A DNA stretch of 64,000 nucleotides from positions 122,346 through 186,345 of the forward strand of contig CAJJDN010000164.1 of NCBI GenBank assembly GCA_905182985.1, given 5' to 3'. A program made the translations under genes and the position numbers. Below, piece by piece: positions 24,060 to 36,118 of the stretch (its first letter is position 1; every line of letters begins with the position of its first letter). The notes below the pieces were generated by a model. That model worked only from the letters and a program-made list of their open reading frames with translations. It ran no database searches and had not been told where the DNA came from. This stretch comes from Paramecium sonneborni (Eukaryota > Ciliophora > Oligohymenophorea > Peniculida > Parameciidae).

Positions 24060-24856
24060 TCATAATTTTGACCATTAAAGAAAATCGATAGGCTCTTTAT
24101 TTAATCTGACTCTACTTATGAATCCTCCAGAGCATTCATATATTGCACCATTTTCTTAACAATCATCACTACATAAATAAGCCACAAGTGGAGCCACATT
24201 ATTAGGATTGATACCTTCAAGCATATCTTAAGGTAAAATAGTTTCAGTCATTCTAGAGGCAGCAACAGGTGATAATATGTTAGTTCTAATATTAAATTCT
24301 TCCCCTTCTTTAGCAAGACTAAAAGAAAATCCAATAATGGCAGATTTTGCAGTGGCATAATTAGCCTATCCAACTTAACCATATAAACCAGAGCCACTAA
24401 TTGTATTTATTATTTTTCCATATCTCTATTTAATCATGTATGGCCATGCTGCCTTACAACATTTATATGTCCCATTTAAATGAACATCCACAACATCCTC
24501 ATAATCCTCTTTAGTCATCTTAGCAAAAACATTGTCTTTAATTATCCCAGCATTATTAATCAAAATATCGATCCTATCAAAATTATCAATCGCTTATTTA
24601 ATTATCAGATCCCCATCTAAAATATCATCATAATTAGCTATGGCTATTCCTCCATTTAAATTAATATTTCTTACAATCTAACTATTTACAACATATTTAC
24701 TTCATTCACCAATATATAATTATCACTATCCTTTTTGCATCTATTATTAACAACAACTTTAGCTCCTTTATCAGCAAAGTAATTACAATACTCTTTACCA
24801 ATACCTCTTGCAGCTCCAGTCACAATAACTACTTTACCCTTAAAATCTAATGCCAT
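24060..24856 (-). CDS. Short-chain dehydrogenase/reductase (copy 1 of an assembly duplicate)
   Basis: 257 residues with one 23-nt intron. Features: [14 protein letters not shown] (TGxxxGIG cofactor motif, about residue 10), LINNAGI (NNAG), a catalytic Ser in [15 protein letters not shown] (YxxxK) and a C-terminus with [19 protein letters not shown]. The closest family is the dehydrogenase domain of peroxisomal multifunctional enzyme 2 / 17-beta-HSD4, with FabG as an alternative. It oxidises or reduces a hydroxyl group with NAD(P). All catalytic residues are present. No peroxisomal SKL tail is visible. Confidence 0.85.
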
Positions 24857-24956
24857 ATTAAATTTTTTATCAAAACATTTCTGAATTTCCTTACATAAAA
24901 ATAGTATATATTATATAGAGATCTAGAAATAGTATTTATAATAATATAATTAATCA

Positions 24957-25217
24957 TCATTCTTCAACAACTTTTGCTAACACAACTGTAGAGAAGAAAA
25001 CTTCATTACGATCTATTTCAAAAAACTTATAGATGATTTTAAAAACATCAGCTAAAAATATCTCCCGTTGATTTACCCGAATTAATTGGAAAGACATTAT
25101 CAGAATTAAGAGCAGCATGAACTATTACCATTGTAACACAAACATTCTTAGCTAATTATTTCATATAAAACAAGTTTGGACTTTTATGTTATCTAAATAA
25201 TATGATATTGAACTTAC
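24957..25217 (-). pseudogene. UCH-like gene fragment cut by the assembly gap
   Basis: Exact copy of the 3' portion of the gene at 26156-26662, truncated at the N at 25218. It is an artefact of the duplicated contig end, not a separate gene. Confidence 0.85.
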
Positions 25218-25218
25218 N
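25218..25218. other. Scaffold gap (single N)
   Basis: Second contig join, between identical 1198-bp blocks. Confidence 0.95.
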
Positions 25219-26416
25219 AATATTAAATATGAATGTATTCTAAATAATATTGTTATTGTCATAATTTTGACCATTAAAGAAAATCGATAGGCTCTTTATT
25301 TAATCTGACTCTACTTATGAATCCTCCAGAGCATTCATATATTGCACCATTTTCTTAACAATCATCACTACATAAATAAGCCACAAGTGGAGCCACATTA
25401 TTAGGATTGATACCTTCAAGCATATCTTAAGGTAAAATAGTTTCAGTCATTCTAGAGGCAGCAACAGGTGATAATATGTTAGTTCTAATATTAAATTCTT
25501 CCCCTTCTTTAGCAAGACTAAAAGAAAATCCAATAATGGCAGATTTTGCAGTGGCATAATTAGCCTATCCAACTTAACCATATAAACCAGAGCCACTAAT
25601 TGTATTTATTATTTTTCCATATCTCTATTTAATCATGTATGGCCATGCTGCCTTACAACATTTATATGTCCCATTTAAATGAACATCCACAACATCCTCA
25701 TAATCCTCTTTAGTCATCTTAGCAAAAACATTGTCTTTAATTATCCCAGCATTATTAATCAAAATATCGATCCTATCAAAATTATCAATCGCTTATTTAA
25801 TTATCAGATCCCCATCTAAAATATCATCATAATTAGCTATGGCTATTCCTCCATTTAAATTAATATTTCTTACAATCTAACTATTTACAACATATTTACT
25901 TCATTCACCAATATATAATTATCACTATCCTTTTTGCATCTATTATTAACAACAACTTTAGCTCCTTTATCAGCAAAGTAATTACAATACTCTTTACCAA
26001 TACCTCTTGCAGCTCCAGTCACAATAACTACTTTACCCTTAAAATCTAATGCCATATTAAATTTTTTATCAAAACATTTCTGAATTTCCTTACATAAAAA
26101 TAGTATATATTATATAGAGATCTAGAAATAGTATTTATAATAATATAATTAATCATCATTCTTCAACAACTTTTGCTAACACAACTGTAGAGAAGAAAAC
26201 TTCATTACGATCTATTTCAAAAAACTTATAGATGATTTTAAAAACATCAGCTAAAAATATCTCCCGTTGATTTACCCGAATTAATTGGAAAGACATTATC
26301 AGAATTAAGAGCAGCATGAACTATTACCATTGTAACACAAACATTCTTAGCTAATTATTTCATATAAAACAAGTTTGGACTTTTATGTTATCTAAATAAT
26401 ATGATATTGAACTTAC
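25219..26416. repeat. 1198-bp exact repeat, right copy (assembly overlap)
   Basis: Second copy of 24020-25217. It continues without interruption into the 5' half of the UCH-like gene at 26417, so this is the copy connected to real flanking sequence on the right. Confidence 0.9.
25259..26055 (-). CDS. Short-chain dehydrogenase/reductase (copy 2 of an assembly duplicate)
   Basis: Base-for-base the same gene as 24060-24856: [12 protein letters not shown] and YATAK motifs and the same 23-nt intron. It should be counted once. Its minus-strand neighbour upstream is the UCH-like gene, with about 100 bp between them. Confidence 0.85.
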
Positions 26417-26662
26417 AATCAATTGAATTCTATTTAGATTAAATTTTAAATACTTAAGTAAATTAGAATGAATCAAAAATTTCAAGTTTACCTTTACTCT
26501 TAGACTAATACTGCTTCTTAATCTCCAAATTGATTATTATTTTCTTTTATAGGAAAATTAAATATAACACCATAAAATTGGCTTTGGAATCATCTCAAAA
26601 GCCAATAAATAATTAAATTATGCTTATTTATTCATAACTTAAGGATTAAATTCAAGAGACAT
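26156..26662 (-). CDS. Truncated ubiquitin C-terminal hydrolase (UCH)-like protein
   Basis: Start MSLEFNPQVMNKQ matches the UCH N-terminus (LEANPEVMN). GVIFNFPIKE matches the LLLFPI strand, and FYMKQLAKNVCVTMVIVHA matches the active-site Cys helix (FMKQTIGNSCGTIGLIHA), with Cys kept. After HAALNSDNVFPINS the chain jumps to DVFKIIYKFFEID and EVFFSTVVLAK, the family C-terminus. The part between, which in UCH enzymes holds the catalytic His and Asp and the crossover loop, is missing. It is therefore probably inactive as a peptidase. Several short introns are inferred, one ending in AAG. It could be a decaying duplicate or a ubiquitin-binding remnant. Confidence 0.65.
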
Positions 26663-26769
26663 CCTATTATCAACTTATTATTGAATTATATTGAATTTGT
26701 TATTTATTATAATTTTAAGAGTCATTCATAAATGTAAGATAAATATTTGAAATATGTATTCATGTTTGA

Positions 26770-28423
26770 TCAATTTAGTTTTTTGAAAGAATCTAATTTA
26801 GTTTGACTCTTAATCTAATCTATTCTTCCCAAGACTCCAAGTGTAACGTAGTCTTATTTATTAGACATCCAACCAGCTGTCATAATAGTCATTTTATTTA
26901 TATGTTTTAGAACATTCTTAGCCTTTAAGTTATTGCCTTTAGTAGATTAAGAATCATATGCAACTTCATCCATTAGTTGTTCTGGTATATGATTTAATGT
27001 AGATTAAATAGAAACCTAAGGAATTTCAGTTGGACTAGTTTATATGCTACAAATTTGAGATTGTAATTCATCAATTATCATATTCTATTTTGATAATTTA
27101 TCTTAATAATCTTAATTGATTATATCAATTTCTTTAGTTTTATTTTCTTCTATTTCAATTAATTATTATTTGTATTATCCTATCTAAATGATTAACTAAT
27201 CTTGCTCTTCTTTCAATAATCTATTCTATTCAGATGTTTCATTTAGAACTCTCTTCAATTCTAAGATCTCAACACTTTATTTCAACATAAGTTATGTTAA
27301 TTAATCTTAAATATTAACATCATTTTCTATTTGTTTATTTAATTCATTAACTTTCCAACCTTCACTATCCTTAGATGAATTTTAATCTTCTTAATCATTC
27401 TCTTATTCTATTTCACTCTCCTTATTAAAGAATTTATAAAAATCACTTAATTGCTATTACATATCAGTAATAATACGTGTCTTTGTCTCTAACATCTCAT
27501 CTCTTAATTGTAATTCTGCATTTTCATAATTATAATTTTATACCTTGTTCTAAGTAAGTTATTTAATCATCACCATTCAGTTCATTTTTTTATTACTTTT
27601 GATTTCCTGACGTAAGACATCTACTTCTTGTTCTAAGATTCTTTGAATCGTCAAGTATTATATTCATTTGGTTCAGAGATTCATCATATTAGCATCCAAA
27701 ATCATTTTAAGGTAGTTTATTATTACATTAACAAATTTATTTATTTTATTAATTAAGTTTGATTTCAGTATTAAATTAACAGAAAAAGTCTTCTTTTAAT
27801 ATTTATTCTTTCTTTATCTAAAGACTTAATTGAATCTATTAACAAATTGAATTCTCTTGATTATTTTTACCACTCAATAATTTAATTTCATCAATCACAG
27901 AGTTGTTAGACTCATTATTATCTTAAACTAATTAATTTTAGCCTTAAATATTCACAAATTGTTTTTAATCTTCTGTTTAGCATTCCTGATTTACACCTGT
28001 ACATTGCAGTTTTGACTACTATAATTATTACATGTATTGTTAAAGTCCCACTCCAATTAAATGTTGCTCTTTGTCATCATTTTCTGTGTATTCTCTTGGT
28101 AAACTCATCTTACTTGAATAAGCTGTTTGACTATCATTTAATTTTTGTTGTGCTTTTATTATATTTGCATTTTAAAAAGATTACACCATCGAACTATTAT
28201 TTTCCTCTTATAATTATTTTCTTTCTAAAATATTATTCTATATTACATGAGTACTTTTCCAAATACCGTTCCAATTTGGTTTTACTTGTTCTTTTATCTA
28301 GATTAGGTTTAATTTCAGAGAGAGGTTTCTCTTGAATTTAATGATGTTTGTAACTCTCTTAAGAATGATTACTTTTCAAAAAAACATCTTAAAGAGTTCC
28401 TAAAACATCATATTTTGAGACAT
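26770..28423 (-). CDS. Long coiled-coil protein
   Basis: Starts near MSQNMM at 28423 and, after two or more introns, reads as a Q/E/N/K-rich coiled coil (NNILERKQLQEENNSSM, KAQQKLNDSQTAYSSKM). The last 60 residues (KAKNVLKHINKMTIMTAG, DYVTLGVLGRIDQIKSQ) form a small globular-looking tail ending at TGA 26770-26772. Probable cytoskeletal or basal-body scaffold by composition only. Exon boundaries at the 5' end (including a possible 19-nt intron) are not certain. Confidence 0.6.
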
Positions 28424-28548
28424 GATATTGCATTATTGAAATCAGAAATTATATATAAAAAAATTAATAACAAAATAAATATTCTATAACTAGTATTATT
28501 TAATAAATTATCGAGAATAAATAAAATTAATTGATTCATTATCAAAAT

Positions 28549-28731
28549 TCAGTTGATTTCAGTATAACTTAATTAAAGATTTTTTAATGTAATTAATCTC
28601 ACATAAAGAATACATATAGGTTAATCAAGACGATTATACTATGTATTTATTTTTATGATCTCTTAATTTTGAATTATATCTCTCTTAAGTATTTGAATTT
28701 GATTAAGAGCTCCTGATTTAAAATAATTCAT
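28549..28731 (-). CDS. Small hypothetical ORF
   Basis: 60 codons, ATG at 28731, with ordinary composition (MNYFKSGALNQIQILKRDII, then QNQEIIKINTQYNRL). The frame goes on being coding-like after the TGA (28549-28551) for about 40 codons, with hydrophobic content. It lies in what would otherwise be a spacer of about 550 bp. No family recognised. Confidence 0.35.
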
Positions 28732-28969
28732 AATACACAATATAAATTATCATTTCAAAAGCAGAGTTTGTGTAAATTTGAACACAATTTACTCTATTGA
28801 TTTTTTGCTAAATTTAGAGAGAGTTTTAGAGTTTTGTAGAAAAAGTTTTTTTTTCGAAATTTTTTTGTCCAATGATAAATTTATATATATAAACGACTTT
28901 GAAAAGGATGAGTTAAAAAAAATTTAAGTAGAAATATATAGTTCGAAGAAAGGAACAAATATATTTCTT

Positions 28970-29460
28970 TCATTTATAATAATGTTCTTTTAATTCTTGA
29001 ATCTGAATTCTCTTTATCATATCTAATTATTTCTTAAGGAAGGTTTGTTTCTAAGTGTTATTAGAATTATAGGGGGACTATAGGAGTTAGAGAAGTTTTT
29101 TTGTTTGTAGAGGTTTCAACTTGGAAGGACTGCCTGAACTATTTTGATTTATCGCTCTCTTTTGTACTTGAATTCGACCAACTCTAGGACTACCTGGACG
29201 AGTAGATAGAGGAGTCACATACATAAAACCTTTTTTTATATCTGGCAAGGTGTCTCTGCTGGGTTTGCTTGTCTCCTAGAATGTAGAGATTCCATTTATA
29301 CTTGAGTCGAACCTGACATCAGTAATGAAACCTTCTTTTTCTTATTCTCACCATAAAATTAAAGACTTAATTCCTTATAGAATTAGTCTATTTCATTTTC
29401 ATTCTTGTTATCTTAATCTGGATCAAAACTATGAAGAGAAAATTGATCATCGTCTGACAT
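28970..29460 (-). CDS. Small basic, Ser/Pro-rich hypothetical protein
   Basis: 154 residues with one 26-nt intron (GTATAAA..CTAG). An acidic start MSDDDQFSLHSFDPDQ is followed by a Lys/Arg/Ser/Pro-rich central part (VTPLSTRPGSPRVGRIQVQK, SSGSPSKLKPL) and a helical end QLDMIKRIQIQELKEHYYK. The TP and SP sites suggest phosphorylation. Composition recalls microtubule-binding proteins, but no domain is recognised. About 20 bp separate its start from the stop of the next minus-strand gene. Confidence 0.6.
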
Positions 29461-29480
29461 TTTTTATATAAAAATATTAA

Positions 29481-30521
29481 TCATTATACAAGTTTATTGA
29501 CTTAATACAATATTGCTCTGTCTAATTCATTTAAAACAGCAGCACTTTCTTATGGAAACTGTTATAATGTATATAACATAATGCTTTTGATTTCATTTAG
29601 TAATTATTTTTATCCCTTCAGAGATTTCAAAACTTCAATCCAAAATTTCATATGCTCTTCATTGTTTTGTAAACTCATATATAATCTTTCAATTGTTCCA
29701 AGCATTGAATAATAGGTACTCTTACAATCTTTCACTAAATCCCTATATTCTGAAGCATAATTTCTCCAAAAATCAATTTTCTAATCTTAAATAAATTCAT
29801 ATAGTCTATCATCTTATAATTCAGAATTTAATCTCTATATTATTTTATAAATTTCATTTAAACTTCTTAGTAATAATCTTTGATATTAAAGAAAATCAAT
29901 TTTTAAAAATTATTAAGCATCATCGAGTTTCTAAATCTCTAAATTAATTTTATTTTCTTCCTCTTCTAATTTAGTTATAGATGTCTTCAAATAATTGGGA
30001 TCAATCTTTTTTGTATCAAAATGTTTGAGAATAAAAGAATTGGTTTCATATAATTACCATTTCTCTAATTTTTCACTCTAAAGTTATAAACAATACTTTT
30101 AGAGATCATACTTCGTTGAATTAATTTTAAGTCTCAATTCTTAAATGTGTTAATCTCTCTTTTAACCAATTAAGAGATAGTTATTAATAAGTTTTTGAAT
30201 GACTGAAGTTGTAGAAATAACTAAAAATGTCCATTATTTGATATCTGGGAAACTTAATTGTGGATCTAGAATTTGATTCATAAGAGTAATAAGTGAGATA
30301 AACATTTTATTAAATACTGGTTATGATGATTTATAAAATAGTAAACAATCCATAAGTGTTAAAATAGCATGTTGTTTTAAGTTAGGATTTTCTAGAGTTT
30401 AAAATTGTTGAAATAAAAGGAGATTTTATTCTTATATATGATCTAAATTCTAATTGGTTAATTTTAATTATTCAGAAAGTCTTGCAGGTACAAAAATAGT
30501 ATGTGTTGAACTATTTTGCAT
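29481..30521 (-). CDS. Hypothetical alpha-helical protein
   Basis: 346 residues, no intron, ATG at 30521 (MQNSSTHTIFVPARLSEQ). It is rich in heptad-like leucines throughout (KTSITKLEEEENKINLEIQK, YQRLLLRSLNEIYKIIQ), so probably an all-helical or coiled-coil protein. No signal peptide or membrane segment and no known family. It ends about 60 bp before the EF-2 stop, on the same strand. Confidence 0.7.
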
Positions 30522-30581
30522 TTTAAATAAATAAAATAGTATTAAATTAATAATAAATTAGATGATATATATAATAAAAAC

Positions 30582-33092
30582 TCACAATTTATCTAGATAA
30601 TCGTTAAGATCTGGTAATTAAACTTTGATTCCCTTTCTCTTTCTAATGTTAAGGACTAATTCATTAATTTTTGAACCAGCCTCAAATGGATCACCATTAA
30701 GAACAGCCCAATGATCAAATACACATTAAGGGAATGCTTATCCTTGAGTTAAACCTCTTAAATGTGCTGTAAATCCAAAAGATTCAGCAACAGGTAAATA
30801 TGATCTGATTAATGATAGAGGTGTTCCTGCTACTTGTTCTTCTTCTATGATAACTCCTCTTCTTGTATTTAAACAATTATATACACCACCTGTAGAATCA
30901 ACAGGAACAGTGATTTCTGCTAAAAAGATAGGTTCTTATAATCTAGGTTAAGCTGTCAATTCACAAGCATAATACAATCTTCTAGCTGTAGGGATTATTT
31001 ATCCTCCACCTCTATGAATAGCATCAGCATGTAATACACAATCTAAAATATTCACTCTAACTCCTCTTTGATTTTCTTCACATAATGGACCTTCTTTTGT
31101 TGACCATTACCAAGCACTTTCCATTGATTCTCTTATTTCATTCATATATTATACTCCAGATGTTTTCTCCATCAAAATATTTGGACCTGAATTATCTGGA
31201 CCAAATGTCCATATCTTTAAAGCATCATCCTTATCCCATTCATATTACTCTTATAATATTTTCGCTCTTCCTTTATTATCATCCTTTGATGTTATATCTC
31301 CCTTTTCTATTGCATTTTATAATTCAATATGAAGAGGCTCAGCTTATGCATAAATCCTATTATGATTATTTGGAGATTTAGCCATACAAACAATTTTTGA
31401 TTATCCTAAAACTGTCTCTTTATAAGATACTACTGGATCTGATTTTATTATCTCTATTTTTGCAAAATCTTTCTCTAAATCATTCAAACATATTTCTACA
31501 TGTAATTCACCACATCCTGCTATAACATGTTATCCTGTTTCCTCTGTTGTACATTGAACTAATGGATCTGATTTAGCTAATCTCTTTAATCCTTCTACTA
31601 ATTTTGGTAAATCTGAAGGATTCTTTGGCTTAACTGCCACTCTAACCACAGGTGATACTGAATATTTCATAGATCTTATTAAATGACATTCTGGATGATC
31701 AGATATTGTACCAGTTTTCAATATAACATCATCAACACCAACTAAACCTACAGTATTACCACATGGGACATCAGGTATATATTCCACCTTACTGGCCATC
31801 ATTAAAACTGTTCTTTAAATTGTCTTCTCAAATAAGTCTTCCTTCTTTCCACAAGCATAATTTGGACCCATAATTCTAACCTTCTATCCAGTTCCTATTG
31901 TACCTGAAAAGACTCTTCCAAAAGCAAAGAATCTACTTCTATCAGAGGTTGGCACCATCTTTGATACATACATAATCAATGGTCCTTTAGGATTGCATTC
32001 TCTCATAGATTAAGCAATAGCATCATCTTAAGGACCTTCATATAAGTAAGATGTTCTATATTTTTAAGCATCTCTAGGTGAGGGAAGATGACAAATAATC
32101 ATTTCAATTAAAGTATCAGCAGCATTGATCCATTTAGACATAACAGCTTTTAATAGATGCTTACCATTTAATCTTTATTCTTCTTGAGTAAGTTTTAATC
32201 CTAAACCATTAAACATTTTATTAGCCTATTCCATATGACCTTCCATTATAGCATTGGCAAGTTTGCAGATTGGATCCATAATGAATGCAACAAAGGCTCT
32301 CTTTAATTGTTTTCCTGAAGCTCCTTCACTTTCTTTTCTCCAACACTTAGCTTCTTCATCAAAATAATTGTCACCCCATAATCTTTCTTAAAGTTTTTTA
32401 GGTTCAACTTTAAATTTAGTAGCATAGATCATGGCAAACTTTGTACATGAGAATGCCCAACATTCTTTACCTGATCCAAATGCAACTGATCCAAGTTCTG
32501 GATGTACTTAAATATCTCCCATATCTTCTTATTGATAAGTTGAAATAATAACATTTACATTATCAATAACTCTAACAAAGTTTTAATACATAGTTTCACC
32601 ATCATGTTTTAACTCCAGTATTGCTCTATCAATCTTATTTATCATCACAACTGGTTTAATCTTTTCTTACATTGCTTATCTTAATACGGTTTCTGTTTAA
32701 ACACATACACCTTCTATACAATCTACAACTACTAATGCTCCATCAGTCACTCTTAAAGCTGCTGTTACTTCTGAACTAAAGTCTACATGACCTGGAGAAT
32801 CAATTAAGTTTATTAAAAACTCTTCTTTTTTATCATTGTAATTGATATCGTATTCATAATACAATGATACACCTGTAGACTTTATTGTGATTCCTCTTAA
32901 TTGTTCATCCTCTCTTGTATCAGTCATTCTCTTATCTCCACTCTCTTTAGCTGACAATATACCAGCCTTACACAACAATGAATCTGTAAGAGTTGATTTG
33001 CCATGATCAACATGGGCTATTACAGACATGTTTCTTATGTTATTTTGCTTGTTCATTATTTCTCTTATCTAATCAACGGTGAAGTTTACCAT
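30582..33092 (-). CDS. EEF2: Translation elongation factor 2
   Basis: 836 residues, intronless, close to the usual 840. Start [20 protein letters not shown], then [14 protein letters not shown] (G1), [16 protein letters not shown] (switch I) and [14 protein letters not shown] (G3). The diphthamide loop AIHRGGGQIIPTARR retains the modified His. The C-terminus ends [10 protein letters not shown]. It is a GTPase driving ribosomal translocation. Compact, strong and unambiguous. It is a useful reference for the genetic code, since many conserved Gln are TAA or TAG. Confidence 0.98.
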
Positions 33093-33356
33093 TATTTTTT
33101 AATTTTTATTATATTATTGAAAATTAATGATCCGAAATTACGCTATTTAAGCCAAATTTTTTCTGATTAAATCTGACAAAATTAATTCTATTCTTTAATT
33201 TTAAGTATTTATATTCTTTAATAACAGACTTACAAATTAATAAAGAAATACTTATAAATTCTGATAATCAATTATTATTTAATAAATACTCTCAAATCTA
33301 ATCTCAAAAAGCTCTAAATTCTTATTAAAGCTTCTAACTCTTTTCAATCTCTAATT

Positions 33357-35357
33357 ATGTTTACAATCAACTCTATTATGTTTCTTTCTCTATTTTCTCA
33401 TTTACATATATATCAATTTAATTCTTCATTCTTATAAGCATTGCCAAATAAGCAAATCCTCCCTTTATTTCTTCCAAACCATTTTAGTATCAATATATTC
33501 ATTTATTCTGATGGGATTATATTATCTATATACACTCGTTCATTAGATCTCTTATTTTCAATTTAATCAAGTAAGATTAAGATTGTAGAGAACATTAAAG
33601 ATCTTAATTTAAGAAAACAAGGATTCATAATCATTTAATATGTAGATTGCACTTTTTAAACAAAATATACATTTCATATAAAAAATAGGTTTATTGATAT
33701 TTTGACTTAATAATTGTAATTTTTATGTTTTTTCTAATTTTTCTATTTTTTAATTATTTAGTGTTAGTGGCATTGAATCTAAAATTCAATGGAATTACTT
33801 TGATGATTTTAGAAGAGTATATAAATTGTTGTTCATTGTATTACTGGTTTATGATAATTATACATTAGAAATAATTAAATAAAAAATAATGAAGAAAACC
33901 ATCAAGTAGAAAGTAAAGATGTTAGGAGCTTTAGAATTGGATCGTCAAATGAAAAGAAAATTGGAATCTACAAATTACTCGATATTATAGAATTTTGATG
34001 TATTTCAACACCCATATTGCAGTATTTTCGATCTCTTTTAGAAAGACCACATAAACACTATTCTGATGTTGAGTAATTGAAGAAATTCTTATAGCACATA
34101 CCATATCTAAAAGTAATAACAGAAGGAATGTCTATGAGATTAATTGAAAAGATCATTCATCAATTATCATTAAAATTCTTACCTGCAAATAGTTAATGTG
34201 ATTCCTAATTTCAGATTATGTTAAGTGGAGAAATTTAAATTGGTTAACGAACATTTGTTTAGACAGACACTCTAAATGAAATTGGTACAGTTATTAGAGA
34301 TACTTGGGTTCTTTTATTAAGTAATGAAGGGTACAATGAACTTATTAGAGAATATCATGAGAATCTATTAGCTTAGAAGTTGCATTTAATTTAACAATAT
34401 TCTGTATTTAGTAAAATAAGCATTCAAAGATTAAAAAATCAATTGGATTAATTTAAATAAGATTCTGCTGCAAACAATACCATTTTATATTAAGAAAAAC
34501 AGCCAGCTGATTCCTTCTATCTAATAGTATAAGGAGAAATCAAATTGATATAAGATGATATTGAATTGTAATTGTTGGGAGCTAAATCTGTTTTTGGTGA
34601 AATGGAATTAGTTGAAGCAAATGAATTGAGATTACACAAAGCTGTTGTTACTTAGCATATAACTTATTATAGGATAGGATATCATCAATTAAAGATTCTA
34701 TTAAATTCAAGTTGTTTATATGAAACATTTTGTTAAAACTATTGTGTTAAGGCTTAATTCTGGAAGGAAAGAAAATAATAATGTAAAAAAGAAATAATTG
34801 TTCCTATTGATTACTCTGAATTCAAACATGATATTCCAAAAACATATCATAATTATCTTTCTGCTTCAAAATTGTTAAAGTATGCAAAAATGAATGAAAA
34901 CAATCTTGAAGATGATTACAAAGAAACTAAAGAAGATACAATATTAGAATCATACAAATAATTCAATTATTAAATCAAATAAAATTTTAAATAAAATCAT
35001 TTGTTGAGAAAGGTATTGATTTAAGCTAAATAAACTAATCATGATTTACCTATAATGAAAGGATTACAATTAGAAAGATATCTACCTAAAAACCATTTTA
35101 CTCATAAAAAATCCCTAAAAATTATCAGTTAATTTAATGAAACTATATACTAAAGATTTGTTTCAGATGTAGAATCATATCCAACAACAACTACTTTTGT
35201 TAAAGGTTCTCGTTTATTTAGTGCTGCTAGTAGATTATAATCTGCTGCTAGTAGATTATAATCTGCAGCACCAAAATTATTCACAAGTCCTTCTAAATTC
35301 TAATAATATAGACCTATTACTGCTGTCAAAAGATCTATAAGCAATGGACCTAAATGA
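33357..35357 (+). CDS. Cyclic-nucleotide-binding domain protein
   Basis: About 644 residues with two inferred introns (a 46-nt GTA..TAG before VSGIESKIQW and a 20-nt GTATTT..TTAG before RPHKHYSDVEQL). One domain (about 34080-34340) looks like a degenerate cNMP fold. A second is clear: ILYQEKQPADSFYLIVQGEI followed by ..GAKSVFGEMELVEANELR, the FGE(M/L) phosphate-binding cassette. The C-terminus has a short repeat (SAASRLQ). It is probably a cNMP-responsive regulator without a kinase domain. The N-terminal 100 residues are hydrophobic and less certain. Confidence 0.7.
35222..35270. repeat. 21-bp tandem repeat in coding sequence
   Basis: gctgctagtagattataatc occurs twice in tandem, followed by a partial third copy (gcagcacc). 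In frame it encodes SAASRLQ-SAASRLQ-SAAPKL near the C-terminus of the cNMP-binding protein. Confidence 0.85.
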
Positions 35358-35358
35358 C

Positions 35359-36099
35359 TCAAAATTAGATGTACAAAAATATTTAATACTTACAATAATA
35401 TACATTAAAATAATCAACTTTTATTTTACTTTTATTTAACTAATTTGCTTTTCTTTTTTATTTATTTAGATTTTATTTAATTAGTTTTATTTTATTTCTA
35501 AGGATATTCTTTGCTTGGCTTTAATCTGAAATCTAAAATAAATAAACATCTTAAATACTATTTAATTTAGGAGAGACTTCAAATCCAAAAGATTTACATA
35601 ATCTCATGGGATTTAATTTCAAAACATCATAATTATTCTAATCTAATTTATGTTAATATGTCTATTTTTTAATTCAATTTAATACATTAATAAAATCTTT
35701 GTATGCCTTTTCAGCTAAACAATTAAGATTATAATTGCTGGAGACTAGTTTCATTACTTATTAAGTAGCAAATTATTCTAATTTATTTTTTTCTAATTTG
35801 CTTTCAGAACAATTAGGTATCTTCTCTTCCGGCAATACAAAGATTAAACCTTTTTTAACTTCTATTTAAGGGGGATCATAATAAATTTATAAGCTTTGAT
35901 TTGCTGGCTGTTATTAAGTTCTAAAATTTGTTTTTATTCCCATTAAGATAAATAGCTCTTGCAAAAACTTAATAATAAAAAATTGCATTACATTAATTTA
36001 ATTTTCAGAGAAGACTACAACAGTATTAGTTTAAATTCTCTTGACAATAGTTATCAATAATTAAAGTCTTTCATCTTATTCCACTAAAATGTAATTCAT
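35359..36099 (-). CDS. Orphan C-terminal domain of a DEAD-box helicase (DDX10/Dbp4 type)
   Basis: 230 residues with two 24-nt introns, one ending in AAG. The first 120 residues follow the end of a helicase C domain (YILVEQDERLQLLITIVKR, NTVVVFSENQINFL, KKGLIFVLPEEK). The rest matches the DUF4217-type extension of nucleolar DEAD-box proteins (EKAYKDFINTY, LKLNPMRLCKSFGFEVSPKL). No Walker A, DEAD box, SAT or HRxGR motif is present, and only about 19 bp separate its ATG from the divergent dynactin gene, so no upstream helicase exons fit. It cannot be an active helicase. A derived or decaying gene. Confidence 0.6.
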
Positions 36100-36118
36100 A
36101 AATTAAATTATAATTAAA

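Larger units (their letters stand above)
24020..25217. repeat. 1198-bp exact repeat, left copy (assembly overlap)
   Basis: Identical to 25219-26416, with one N between. It holds the complete SDR gene and the 3' part of the UCH-like gene. As with the pair at 20570-23012, the match ends at the N, so only one copy is expected in the real chromosome. Confidence 0.9.

Noticed and set aside
28012..28335. Hydrophobic plus-strand ORF
   Set aside because: It lies opposite coding-like exons of the minus-strand coiled-coil gene and has the composition of antisense AT-rich DNA.
31085..31381. Plus-strand ORF inside EF-2
   Set aside because: It is the antisense shadow of the conserved EF-2 coding sequence.
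33357..33892. A separate small gene ending in TGA at 33890, overlapping the ATG of the next gene
   Set aside because: A 46-nt intron puts the upstream exon in frame with the cNMP-binding protein through VSGIESKIQW, which is simpler than two genes overlapping by ATGA.
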